A stretch of 64,000 nt of DNA from Hydrogenophaga taeniospiralis (GCF_020510445.1 NZ_JAHBAG010000001.1:4750501-4814500), one strand, 5' to 3'; positions 17,820 to 26,190 are shown, counted from the first letter of the stretch. Notes: generated from the letters alone by a model not told the origin. Numbers and translations are program-made.

Positions 17820-19455
17820 TGTAACTCTTCAGTTTCGCCGTCAAATCCGCTGGCACATATTTCTGACGGTGGATGACTTCGGCGACTCGCTTCGTTAGCT
17901 CCGCTATCCCCATGAATTGGGTATCGATCGTAATCGTACCAGGCATGGATCCATACAGCGCCATCATGTCGGTTTGCATTTTATCCAACTTCTTCGCCGT
18001 ATATTTTTGTCTGCCCGTGGCGCGCACTCGGGCAGACAGCTCTTTAGGGTCACCCAACAATAAGATGACGACCCCCTTTTCGACGCCATAGTCGCCGTGC
18101 CCATCATCAGGACAGAGGTGTTCCGCCAGAAACTTCGCCTTGGCGGACCTCTTATTTTTAGGCGTAAAAACCAGTGGATCAAGCGGTGGACGGTCAACGA
18201 CACTGATCATGGCATTTCCTCCGTGCCTAAGCGTATAGTTTTTTTCCGCAAATTGATCCGCGATCCATTCGTCTACGAACTCTCTTTCGTCGTCTGTCAA
18301 TTTGTCCCAGGGGATACTTAACACCTCGGGTCGAGGTACAAGCCACTCATCCAAGACGTTCAAATTCCGGAGATGGCTAGTGGTCGTACTCTTACCAACC
18401 CCTATGGAGCCAGTCATATAAAAAGTGTACTTCAGCGGAATGGCGCTGCGTTTTGCAAAATCCTCAAGCTTGCCGTCTGGAATCGCGCTTTCGTTAATTA
18501 ACTTCAGCAGCAACCTAATTTCTTCAGATGTAAGAAAAAGGGTTATCAAGTTGTAGACTCTGAAATTCGTCTCCGAAATTAGCCTCTGTTCGACTTCGGA
18601 AAGTGCGCCCTTATCCTTAACCCAGTGGCAATAGTAGTGGAAGTTGCCTGGATTTGTCTCGGCGCCACGCATTAAAACATTTCTAAGCTCAGCTTCTAGC
18701 GAGCAGCCGACTAGCAAACAGGTGTTTCTGGCAAAGTGGGCCAGAAGAAAAGACGAGTCATGGCCGCGCGCGCCGACATATTGCTTTGAATATGCAGCCT
18801 CTGAAAAAACGAATCTATCAACCGCCTTCTCCATAAGACCTGCCGGAACATATCCGTGCAGATGATAAATCACACAATCTTCCCGACGAAATTGGGGCCA
18901 TGGATCAGTGACCACCTCGAAGCCGCGGTTACCTCTGTCTTTTTCGCGCTTCCTTGCGGCGAGCGCCTGCTCAAGATAGTTATCGAAGTTGAAATTGACT
19001 GTCAGTGCGCTGTTTTGAATAAGTGGAATTAGCGCATCCATATACGGATGTTTCAGCAGCTCATCAGCTATATCGATCGGCGGGGATTTGTATAAATATT
19101 TTTGACAAATTGTGAGCCATGCTGCCGTCATAGAGCTCTGCAGCTCCGCAGGAGATAAACAAGAGAATCTAGTCGAATATTTTGCTCGAAACTTTTGATA
19201 GAGCATCTCGGTTTGGTAGGGAGCGGCCATGGCTTTGAATGCGGCTCCGTCTGCTACATTCTTTGCACTCACGTCCGGATCAGAAGCAATGTTATTGATT
19301 AACTTATCCCATAACGGAGCACCAAAATCATAGCTGATACCTGCTCCAAGTATCGTGCCGAAGCGCCGCTTGCGGACCTGAGAGCGTAAATGCACGATGG
19401 CACGAGAGTATCGTCTCAGCAGATCGCAAAAAGCCCTATCTTTATCCTTGGTCAT
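17794..19455 (-). CDS. SIR2-like domain fused to a P-loop (deoxynucleoside) kinase-like domain
   Basis: This 553-residue protein has an N-terminal SIR2-like domain: GAGIS near residue 37, TVNFNFDNYLE with the conserved Asn/Asp, VIYHLHG with the catalytic-type histidine, and LLVGCSLEAELRNVL. In defence proteins such domains are NADases. From about residue 345 a P-loop (MTGSIGVGKST) begins a kinase-like domain with VVDRPPLDPLVF and RVRATGRQKY, resembling deoxynucleoside and thymidylate kinases. The ATG has AGGGGA upstream. Codons are visibly more A/T-rich than the Ehr-type genes. It follows the DUF6884 gene by 8 bases. Both active sites look intact by motif, but the pairing is unfamiliar to me. 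Confidence 0.8.
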   Translation of the reverse strand: MTKDKDRAFCDLLRRYSRAIVHLRSQVRKRRFGTILGAGISYDFGAPLWDKLINNIASDPDVSAKNVADGAAFKAMAAPYQTEMLYQKFRAKYSTRFSCLSPAELQSSMTAAWLTICQKYLYKSPPIDIADELLKHPYMDALIPLIQNSALTVNFNFDNYLEQALAARKREKDRGNRGFEVVTDPWPQFRREDCVIYHLHGYVPAGLMEKAVDRFVFSEAAYSKQYVGARGHDSSFLLAHFARNTCLLVGCSLEAELRNVLMRGAETNPGNFHYYCHWVKDKGALSEVEQRLISETNFRVYNLITLFLTSEEIRLLLKLINESAIPDGKLEDFAKRSAIPLKYTFYMTGSIGVGKSTTTSHLRNLNVLDEWLVPRPEVLSIPWDKLTDDEREFVDEWIADQFAEKNYTLRHGGNAMISVVDRPPLDPLVFTPKNKRSAKAKFLAEHLCPDDGHGDYGVEKGVVILLLGDPKELSARVRATGRQKYTAKKLDKMQTDMMALYGSMPGTITIDTQFMGIAELTKRVAEVIHRQKYVPADLTAKLKSYIGASSGPV

Positions 19456-19463
19456 GCTTTCCC

Positions 19464-20702
19464 CTAAAGCAACTCAATTTGACCGCTGGCGTTTTCGCGG
19501 TCCTTGATACGCAGGCGCCATCCGCTCGGGGCCAATGACTGCTCTGTTCTCGTTCGTCGCCCCTCAGCGCCTTCAATGTGTTGTTCGAATATATCTAGGG
19601 ACGTTGCATCAAATGTCTCGTAGACGTGATTGACGTTCCAAAGCCCTGAGCTTGTAACAGCTTCGCGGGTGCTCCAACGACCGAGCCAATTCCCACTTGG
19701 CAGATCCAGCGGCCCTGTTGGGCCTGCCAGGAGGGCGATGAAGTTCCTCTCCAGGTAGCTGCGATCACTATCTGCCGACGATGCGTCAGGCACCTCCAGC
19801 CACGCTGCTTGCATGTTCCCAATGTGCTCGGAGACTGCGAGTTCAATCTCTTCCTCTGCTGAGCGAATCTCGGTAGATGCAGACTGCCCCTTGCCCCACG
19901 TCGGAAAAATTGGCTCGAGCTCTGCACGCCGTATGAGGGATTCGCCAACGTGAAGACGAAAGATCGATCCACGGTGATTGCCGAGTCCGTCGCCTCCCCC
20001 ACGGTGCGTGCGGAGCCGGTTCCAAAGGGTGGCCTTTGAGCCCTCACTGACCGCATGGGTGCCGATTCGAACAACTCGGTGCTGGAATGGTGCAGTCATG
20101 CGCATCTCGCCGTCTTCAAAGAAGAAGTAGATGCCGCGCTTGTGTCTAACAGACGCGGCAGTCTGCTGAGAAAGCTTTCGGCTCAAACCAGTGTTCAAGG
20201 CGGCAACACGTGCCAGAAGCGCGTAGAAGCGATCGATGTGCGATAAGCGTGCGTGTTCTCTTTCGACCTTCTGCAGCCAAGCTACCTGACTACCAATCCC
20301 CAGCGCTGACATCGGCGCTGCAGTTTCACGCCCTTCTGACTCAAGTGCAGGGGCAAGATATGAACGATACGCAGATCCGGCTAGAAAGATGACGCGACCG
20401 CCGGCGGGCACGCACGCATTGAAGGCGCTATGGACACCTGCGGCCCACGCCTGTCGTTGCGCCTCGCTTTGATTCAGGAGCGACTCGTTGTATGGGGCGA
20501 TTACGTCTTTGGGTGACAGCAGCCCGTGCTTTGCGGAAAGGATGAACCATTGATCGGCGCGCCGTTCGGCGTAGCTGCGCGCAGCCGAGAAGAGCGGCGA
20601 TCGATAGATAAATTCGGCTGTTGCCGGCTGGTCGCCCTTTCTGCTGGTACAGGCGACTAGACAAACCGTATTCACGCGGGCTTTCTCCACGGACTCCGTC
20701 AC
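19464..20702 (-). CDS. DUF6884 domain + GIY-YIG-like nuclease domain protein
   Basis: This protein of about 412 residues opens with a DUF6884-type domain (VCLVACTSRKGDQPA, then YRSPLFSAARSYAE and WFILSAKHGLLSP), which recalls YaaA-like and deazapurine-linked families. Around residue 205 a GIY-YIG-like core follows: RGIYFFFEDGE, then VVRIGTHAVSEGS, LWNRLRTHRG and GNHRGSIFR. The far C-terminus is not recognised. The GTG at 20702 forms a GTGA overlap with the queC stop; GTG codons at 20690 and 20675 are alternatives. Lying between queC and the SIR2 gene, it could be the nucleic-acid-targeting part of the system (inference). Confidence 0.65.
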   Translation of the reverse strand: MTESVEKARVNTVCLVACTSRKGDQPATAEFIYRSPLFSAARSYAERRADQWFILSAKHGLLSPKDVIAPYNESLLNQSEAQRQAWAAGVHSAFNACVPAGGRVIFLAGSAYRSYLAPALESEGRETAAPMSALGIGSQVAWLQKVEREHARLSHIDRFYALLARVAALNTGLSRKLSQQTAASVRHKRGIYFFFEDGEMRMTAPFQHRVVRIGTHAVSEGSKATLWNRLRTHRGGGDGLGNHRGSIFRLHVGESLIRRAELEPIFPTWGKGQSASTEIRSAEEEIELAVSEHIGNMQAAWLEVPDASSADSDRSYLERNFIALLAGPTGPLDLPSGNWLGRWSTREAVTSSGLWNVNHVYETFDATSLDIFEQHIEGAEGRRTRTEQSLAPSGWRLRIKDRENASGQIELL

Positions 20703-21337
20703 TTCAGGCCCTGCCACGCGAACTCGTGGAGCTTGCACGCGTCGCACGCGCCGCACGGAACGAACCCAGCCTCCGCAATCTTTGGCCTGTAGCAGCTCCA
20801 AGTGTCATGGCGCTGCAAACCCAGACGCTGGGCGAGCTTGGCAATCTGAGGTTTCGACTTCTTTTGCAGCGGCGCGAAGAGCTTTGGCCCCTTGGGAATA
20901 GCGTACGAGAGCATGTCTCTGAAACTTGCGATGAACTCGGGGCGGCAGTCGGGATAGCCGGAGAAATCAACCGAGTTGATTCCCGTCCACACCTCGTCGG
21001 CGCCAATTCCAGCAGCTTCGGCCGAAGCCAACATGAGGAAAATCCCGTTGCGGCCAGGAAGGAAGGCACTCGAAACGCCCCTTTTGATTTCGGCCACCGA
21101 GCGATCTTTCGGTATCTCGCGTGCGGGCTTGCTCCAAGCAACCGACACAATCTTCCGCTCTACACCGAAGCGAGCGCACTGTGCCGCTGCGTAGTCCAGT
21201 TCGACGTGGTGATGCTGGTTGTAGCTGACGCCGAGGCTAACGACTTCGTGACCGCGCGACTGTGCAAGTAGCAAACAGACGGTGGAGTCCAGCCCTCCGC
21301 TATGCAGCACGACAACCTTTCGCTTTTCCTTTTTCAT
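20699..21337 (-). CDS. QueC-family 7-cyano-7-deazaguanine (preQ0) synthase homologue
   Basis: This 212-residue protein has the PP-loop SGGLDST near residue 13 and a C-terminal zinc site (SCYRP...CGACDAC), both typical of QueC, which turns carboxydeazaguanine into preQ0 using ATP and ammonia. Its ATG has GGAG 6 bases upstream. It is the first gene of an operon with no other queuosine genes, so its role is probably not tRNA queuosine. QueC homologues are known in 7-deazaguanine DNA modification, in type IV CBASS and in Qat defence systems. The divergent, island-type base composition supports transfer. Confidence 0.85.
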   Translation of the reverse strand: MKKEKRKVVVLHSGGLDSTVCLLLAQSRGHEVVSLGVSYNQHHHVELDYAAAQCARFGVERKIVSVAWSKPAREIPKDRSVAEIKRGVSSAFLPGRNGIFLMLASAEAAGIGADEVWTGINSVDFSGYPDCRPEFIASFRDMLSYAIPKGPKLFAPLQKKSKPQIAKLAQRLGLQRHDTWSCYRPKIAEAGFVPCGACDACKLHEFAWQGLK

Positions 21338-21910
21338 TTCGCGCTCCGTTTCTGCCGATTTCCACAGTGCTACTTTCTCGCCCCAAAGGCTCGCAGTGCA
21401 CGCTACAAGCCCAGCTCCAGGCTGGCCTGGCCCGCTGCTATCGTACAGCGCCCAGCGACCAAAGCGTCACCTAGCAGTACCGCTGCCGAACTGGTCGCGG
21501 CTGGTGGCTTTTTGAGTACAGCTGGCGCAAGGGTGTTGCGACCACCAACGTCAGGTTTCTGAGTCAGCAGCCTTTCGGCCGTCATGCATGGCTGACCGCT
21601 CCCAGCCTATTGTGTTGAAAAACTCCCCTGAGTAAGTGTTCATCACATTTTCGGGGGTGCTTTACCCCTTGCCTTAAGTGAGATCGTTGATCCTGGGCCC
21701 TTCTATGGGGTCGATTTTCCAGTTACGACGACCCCGAGGGCGGCGCTCGAGTTTTTCAACACAATAAGCCAGCAAGAGTCATCCGCAGCGTCAAATCCGA
21801 TGACTGCTACCTCCCCAAATTCGTTGCTGGAACAACCCACTGAATGAATATCTGTTGCTTTGCTCGGATCCAGATTGCGCATGCCAGCAGGGGATGGGTT
21901 GGCGCGACAA
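21338..21910. other. Non-coding right part of the island, with a transposon remnant
   Basis: About 570 bases lie between queC and the end of Ehr-type cluster 2. The first 270 should hold the promoter of the queC operon; no clean -35/-10 pair is visible. The middle is the 159-bp inverted-repeat element (21608-21766). Open frames here are short and without family motifs. A frame on the minus strand crossing the right repeat (reading LIVLKNS) is a typical by-product of such ends. Confidence 0.5.
21608..21766. mobile_element. 159-bp insertion-sequence remnant or MITE with perfect 18-bp terminal inverted repeats
   Basis: The ends are TATTGTGTTGAAAAACTC (21608-21625) and its exact reverse complement (21749-21766). 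They are flanked directly by the 4-base repeat AGCC (21604-21607 and 21767-21770), as expected for a target-site duplication. The interior codes for nothing, so this is either a MITE or an internally deleted insertion sequence that a full-length relative elsewhere could move. The family was not identified. Confidence 0.75.
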
Positions 21911-22429
21911 CTATGCCACCCGCCGCCGCACGGCTGTGAGGATGCCGCGCAGGATGTCCACCGGCGGCGGTGGACAACCGGGCACCACCACATCCACCGG
22001 GATCACGTTGGCCACCCGTCCGCAGCTGGCGTAGCTTTCGCCGAAGATGCCGCCGTCGCAGGCGCAGTCCCCCACCGCCACCACCAGCTTGGGCTCGGGC
22101 GTGGCGTCGTAGGTGCGCCGCAGCGCGGTTTCCATGTTGCGCGACACCGGGCCGGTGACCAGCAGCAGGTCGGCATGGCGCGGGCTGGCGACGAAGCGGA
22201 TGCCCAGCCCCTCCAGGTTGTAGTAGGGGTTGGTCAAGGCGTTGATCTCCAGCTCGCAGCCGTTGCACGAGCCGGCATCCACCTCCCGGATCGCCAACGC
22301 CTGCCCCAAGATGCCCAACAGCTCGGCCTGGATCCGGGACGCCTCGGCCTGCGCCGCCTCGCCAATGTCGGGCGCGGGCTCGCTGCGGATGCCCGTCTTC
22401 ACGATCTGCCACGCGACTTTCCAGATCAT
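21911..22429 (-). CDS. Ehr-type cluster 2: NuoB/HyfI-like small subunit
   Basis: This 172-residue protein carries the proximal [4Fe-4S] cluster ligands of the NuoB family: AGSCNGCELEINA, GDCACDGG and PGCPPPP. The ATG at 22429 overlaps the large-subunit stop in ATGA; the longer frame to 22675 only shadows that gene. Unlike its cluster 1 counterpart it has no ferredoxin module, and no separate ferredoxin gene lies in cluster 2. Electrons must come from an outside carrier or a partner encoded elsewhere. Confidence 0.9.
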   Translation of the reverse strand: MIWKVAWQIVKTGIRSEPAPDIGEAAQAEASRIQAELLGILGQALAIREVDAGSCNGCELEINALTNPYYNLEGLGIRFVASPRHADLLLVTGPVSRNMETALRRTYDATPEPKLVVAVGDCACDGGIFGESYASCGRVANVIPVDVVVPGCPPPPVDILRGILTAVRRRVA

Positions 22430-24003
22430 AGGTCGTGCCCCGAATAGCTGAGGTTGAACGACTTGTTGATCAGGGGGAAGTCGGCCACGATGTCGCCCAT
22501 GATGGCGTGCTCCAGCACCGGCCAGTTCTGCCACGACGGGTCGTGCAAGTGGCAGCGCGCGATGCGCGCACCCGCCCCGCCCCCCACGAGCTCCAGCGCC
22601 ACGAACACCTCGCCGCGCCAGCCCTCCACCCAGCCCGCGCCCCGGCAGGGCAGATCGGGCAGCGCCAGCTCGCAACGCACCGGCCCTTGCGGGAGTCCGC
22701 GCAACAGGTCGCGCACCAGGCGGATGGACTCGAACACCTCGTCAAAGCGCAGCGCCACGCGCGCGGCCACATCGCCCCCCCGGTGGGTCGCCATCGCCAC
22801 CTCCAGCTGGTCGTAGGGCGCCCATGGGTGGTCGCAGCGCAGGTCCCGGGCCTGGCCGCTGGCGCGGCCGGCCAGCCCGGTCAAGCCCAACTGGGCGGCC
22901 AGCGCTGGCGGCACCGAACCGCAGTTCATCAGCCGGTCCTGCAGCCCCGCATGCGACTCAAAAATCGCGAACAAGCGGCGCACGTCGTTCTCCAGCAGCT
23001 CGCAGGTCTGCAGCATCCGGTCGATCTGCTCGTCTGCCACGTCGCCCTGGACGCCGCCGGGCTGGACGCAGTCCATCATCAGCCGGTGGCCAAACGCCGC
23101 GTGGGAGTCGCGCAGCCAGTCTTCGCGCAGGCGCGAGAACTGGGCCAGTGCGAACGCGAACGCGGCATCGTTGCCCAGCGCGCCGAGGTCGCCCAGGTGG
23201 TTGGCGATGCGCTCCCTCTCCAGCAGCAGCGCGCGCAGCCAGGCGGCACGCGGGGGCACCACAGTCCGCGTGGCCGACTCCAGCGCCATGCAGTACGCCC
23301 ACGCAAAGGCCACGGTGCTGTCGCCCGACACCCGGCCCGCCAGCCGGTGCGCCTGCAGCGGCGCGAGCTGGGTCATGCGCTGCTCCACGCCCTTGTGGGT
23401 GTAGCCCAGGCGTTGCTCCAGCCGCAGCACTTTTTCGCCCACCACGGAAAACCGGAAATGGCCGGGCTCGATGATGCCGGCGTGCACCGGACCCACCGCG
23501 ATCTCGTGCACGCCGTCGCCGGCCACCTGCACGAACGGGTAGTCGGTCAAGGGCCCCGGTGCGGGTTCGGGCAAGGCCAGCGGGTTCTGCAACAGGGGCG
23601 GGTGCTCCCTGGCCCAGGCGCCATGGTTCAGCCACGCGCGCTGGTCCTGCGCGCCTTCGGCGTGCACGCCCGAGAGATCGGCGGCCGCGCGCTGCATCCG
23701 GCCCGCGGCCGGGAACACCGTGGCGAGGTCCGGGTACGGCGTGAAGCCGTTCCCCGCCACCAAGGGCAGGGTGAGCCAGAAAAGGCCTTCGGGCGTGGCG
23801 TAGGCGGCGCACACCGCTTCGGCGCGCAGCGGCCCTTCTGCCACCGGCACCGCCTGGCCCGCCCAGAGCGCCAGCAACCGCCCGCCGGCCTCGCGCACCG
23901 CTGCGGCGGCGGCCAGCCATTGCATGTCGGTGACCTGCCCGTGCGCCATCGGCACCGGGGCCGGCAGCGGCATGAACGCCAGGTCGAGGCCGGGTATCTT
24001 CAT
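22426..24003 (-). CDS. Ehr-type cluster 2: NuoC-NuoD-like large subunit without Ni-Fe ligands
   Basis: This 525-residue protein has an N-terminal NuoC-like domain (to about residue 150) and a NuoD/HyfG-like domain (VHEIAVGPVHAGIIEPGHFRF, then RLGYTHKGVEQRM). The L1 position reads GRVSGDSTVAFAWAYC instead of RxCGxC, and the C-terminus reads FNLSYSGHDL instead of DPCxxC. No [NiFe] site is possible. Both motifs are lost more completely than in cluster 1, where one cysteine remains near L2. Four bases separate the start from the preceding gene's stop. The conserved GDST and NKSF stretches suggest a retained, non-hydrogenase function. Confidence 0.9.
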   Translation of the reverse strand: MKIPGLDLAFMPLPAPVPMAHGQVTDMQWLAAAAAVREAGGRLLALWAGQAVPVAEGPLRAEAVCAAYATPEGLFWLTLPLVAGNGFTPYPDLATVFPAAGRMQRAAADLSGVHAEGAQDQRAWLNHGAWAREHPPLLQNPLALPEPAPGPLTDYPFVQVAGDGVHEIAVGPVHAGIIEPGHFRFSVVGEKVLRLEQRLGYTHKGVEQRMTQLAPLQAHRLAGRVSGDSTVAFAWAYCMALESATRTVVPPRAAWLRALLLERERIANHLGDLGALGNDAAFAFALAQFSRLREDWLRDSHAAFGHRLMMDCVQPGGVQGDVADEQIDRMLQTCELLENDVRRLFAIFESHAGLQDRLMNCGSVPPALAAQLGLTGLAGRASGQARDLRCDHPWAPYDQLEVAMATHRGGDVAARVALRFDEVFESIRLVRDLLRGLPQGPVRCELALPDLPCRGAGWVEGWRGEVFVALELVGGGAGARIARCHLHDPSWQNWPVLEHAIMGDIVADFPLINKSFNLSYSGHDL

Positions 24004-24007
24004 CGGT

Positions 24008-25462
24008 TCAGCCTCCCAGCAAACGCGCCGCCTGCACGTACCAGTCGTTCAGGTAGGGCGGGATGTACAGGCCCAGCACCAGGCCCAACGTCAGGTGCAG
24101 AAACACGGGGATCAGGGCCGGCGGGTGCGCCAGGGCCTTGAGCGTCGTGTCGCCAAACACCATGGGCAAAACGCGGACCAGCATGGAAGCGAACGCGACC
24201 CCGAGCGCCAGGAACAGGAACGGCGTGGCCCATGGCTGGTCGCGCATGGCGGTGGTCAGGATCAGGAACTCGCTGGCGAACACGCCAAAGGGGGGCATGC
24301 CCAGAATCGCCATCACGCCCAGGATCAGGCCCCAGCCCACCGTGGGGTTGACCTTGATGAGGCCGCGGATCTCGCTCATGACCTGGGTGCCCGCCTTCTG
24401 CGTGGCGTGGCCCACGGTGAAGAAGATGGCGGACTTGACCAGCGAATGCACCGTCATGTGCAGCAGGCCGGCAAAGTTGGCCACCGGCCCGCCCATGCCG
24501 AAGGCGAAGGTGATCAGGCCCATGTGTTCGATGGACGAGTAGGAAAACATGCGCTTCACGTCTTTCTGGCGCGACAGGAAGAACGCGGCCACCACCACCG
24601 AGACCAGGCCGAAGCCCATCATGAGTTGCCCGGCCATGTTGGAGTCCAGTGCGCCGTCGGTCAGCACCTTGAAGCGCAGCACGGCGTACATCGCCACGTT
24701 GAGCAGCAGCCCCGAGAGCACCGCGGACACCGGCGTGGGGCCTTCGGCGTGGGCGTCGGGCAGCCAGCTGTGCAGCGGCACCAGACCGATCTTGGTGCCG
24801 TACCCCACCAGCAGGAAGACGAAGGCCAGCGTCATGATGGCCGGGTCGAGCTGGTGCTTGATGCCGTTGAGATCGCTCCACAGCAGCGAGGCGTGGTCCA
24901 GCCCCATCGCCTTGTCGGCCGCCATGTAGACCAGGATGGTGCCGAACAGGGCCTGCGCAATCCCCACGCCACACAGGATGAAGTACTTCCAGGCCGCTTC
25001 CAGGCTGGCCGAGGTGCGGTACACGCTGACCAGCAGCACGGTGGTGAGCGTGGCGGCTTCCATGGCCACCCAGATGATGCCCAGGTTGTTGGTGGTGAAA
25101 CCCAGCAGCATGGTGAAGCTGAACAACTGGTACATGCTGTGGTAGAGCTGCATGCGCCGTGGCGTCATCTTGCCGTGGTCCTGCTCGATGCGCATGTAGG
25201 GCCTGGAAAAGATGGCCGTGGTCATCCCCACGAACGCCGTGAGCGTGACCAGGAAAACGTTCAGCGGGTCGATGAAGAACTGCCGGTCCCAGACATACTG
25301 CGGCCCGTCGTTGATGACCTGTGCCGTCAGAAAACACGCCGCCACGAAGGTCCCCAGGCTGAAGACCACGTTCACGTCGCGCGCACGCGACCAGTGCCCG
25401 ATGAAGGCCAGCGCCAGGCCCCCCATCAGCGGCAAACCCAACACCAAGTAGAGGGCGCTCAT
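24008..25462 (-). CDS. Ehr-type cluster 2: HyfF-like antiporter-type proton-pumping subunit
   Basis: This 484-residue multi-TM protein of the NuoN/M-HyfF family has key residues in WVAMEAATLTTVL and GYGTKIGLVPLHSWLPDAHAEGP, plus the FSYSSIEHMGLI stretch typical of the family. Its ATG overlaps the stop of a 22-residue upstream frame (AAATGAGC), whose end supplies the GGAGG ribosome-binding site. The homologous gene in cluster 1 has a related cassette at the same junction. Confidence 0.92.
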   Translation of the reverse strand: MSALYLVLGLPLMGGLALAFIGHWSRARDVNVVFSLGTFVAACFLTAQVINDGPQYVWDRQFFIDPLNVFLVTLTAFVGMTTAIFSRPYMRIEQDHGKMTPRRMQLYHSMYQLFSFTMLLGFTTNNLGIIWVAMEAATLTTVLLVSVYRTSASLEAAWKYFILCGVGIAQALFGTILVYMAADKAMGLDHASLLWSDLNGIKHQLDPAIMTLAFVFLLVGYGTKIGLVPLHSWLPDAHAEGPTPVSAVLSGLLLNVAMYAVLRFKVLTDGALDSNMAGQLMMGFGLVSVVVAAFFLSRQKDVKRMFSYSSIEHMGLITFAFGMGGPVANFAGLLHMTVHSLVKSAIFFTVGHATQKAGTQVMSEIRGLIKVNPTVGWGLILGVMAILGMPPFGVFASEFLILTTAMRDQPWATPFLFLALGVAFASMLVRVLPMVFGDTTLKALAHPPALIPVFLHLTLGLVLGLYIPPYLNDWYVQAARLLGG

Positions 25463-25527
25463 TTGGCAACCTCCGTGCTGCGCACTGCGGTGCGAGCTGG
25501 CTTGGAGCGGTCCGGCGCTGCACTCAT
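25459..25527 (-). repeat. Junction cassette copy 2 with 22-codon coupled frame (subunit E/F junction, cluster 2)
   Basis: A 69-base cassette fills the gap between subunits E and F of cluster 2. It holds a complete short frame (MSAAPDRSKPARTAVRSTEV and two more residues) whose TGA overlaps the subunit F start. It shares CGCAGTGCGCAGCACGGAGG with the copy at 41195-41263, and AAGCCAGCTCG with copy 1. The GGAGG at its end is the ribosome-binding site for subunit F. Whether the peptide matters or only its translation does cannot be told. Confidence 0.6.
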
Positions 25528-25530
25528 GGC

Positions 25531-26190
25531 TCAGTCTTCCTTGAGTGACTCAAGGTTGTGGATGTCCAGGCTGTCGAACTTTTCCCGGATCTGGAACATG
25601 AACACGCCCAGGATCAACACCCCCACCAGCACGTCCAGCGCAATGCCGAACTCCACGATCATCGGCATGCCGTTGGTCACGGTCGTGGCCGCGAAAATCA
25701 GTCCGTTCTCCATCGACAGGAATCCGATCACCTGGGGAATGGCCTTGGAGCGGATGATCATCATCATGAACGACAGCAGCACGCAGGCCAGCGCGATGCC
25801 CAGCGCATCGCTCGCGATGGAGTTCGACAGGCGCGACACCGGCAGCGCCAGGCTGAAGGAGAAGATCACCAGCGCGATGCCCACGAGCATGGTCGTCGGG
25901 ATGTTCAGCAGCGTCTCTACGTCCCAGCGCACATTGAGGCGCCGGATCAGCCGGTGCAACATCCAGGGAATGAACAGCACCTTCAGCACGAAGGTGATCG
26001 CGCCAGACACGTACAGGTCCGGCTGCCGCGTGACATAGCCCAGCAGGAACGACGCCGCCACCAGCGCGGCGCCCTGGATCATGAACAGATGGATCAGCGA
26101 CCCGACACGCCGCTGGGAGATCATGGCGAACGAGAGCAGCAGGATCAGGGTGGCAAACAGATTGATCAGTTGCGGCGCGAATTGGATCAT
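25531..26190 (-). CDS. Ehr-type cluster 2: HyfE-like membrane subunit
   Basis: This 219-residue hydrophobic protein has about six TM helices and the conserved IGFLSMENGLIFAATTV stretch of hydrogenase-4 component E. The acidic C-terminal tail (REKFDSLDIHNLESLKED) resembles that of HyfE. The ATG at 26190 overlaps the stop of the upstream NuoH-like gene in ATGA. The longer frame back to 27051 runs antiphase through that gene and was rejected. Confidence 0.9.
   Translation of the reverse strand: MIQFAPQLINLFATLILLLSFAMISQRRVGSLIHLFMIQGAALVAASFLLGYVTRQPDLYVSGAITFVLKVLFIPWMLHRLIRRLNVRWDVETLLNIPTTMLVGIALVIFSFSLALPVSRLSNSIASDALGIALACVLLSFMMMIIRSKAIPQVIGFLSMENGLIFAATTVTNGMPMIVEFGIALDVLVGVLILGVFMFQIREKFDSLDIHNLESLKED

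Noticed and set aside
16950..21910. Island as a tRNA-targeted integrative element
   Set aside because: No tRNA, integrase or flanking att-like repeat is seen at either border.
21703..21993. 96-codon minus-strand frame across the right end of the small element
   Set aside because: It reads through the terminal repeat and the end of the NuoB-like gene in another frame; no family motif.
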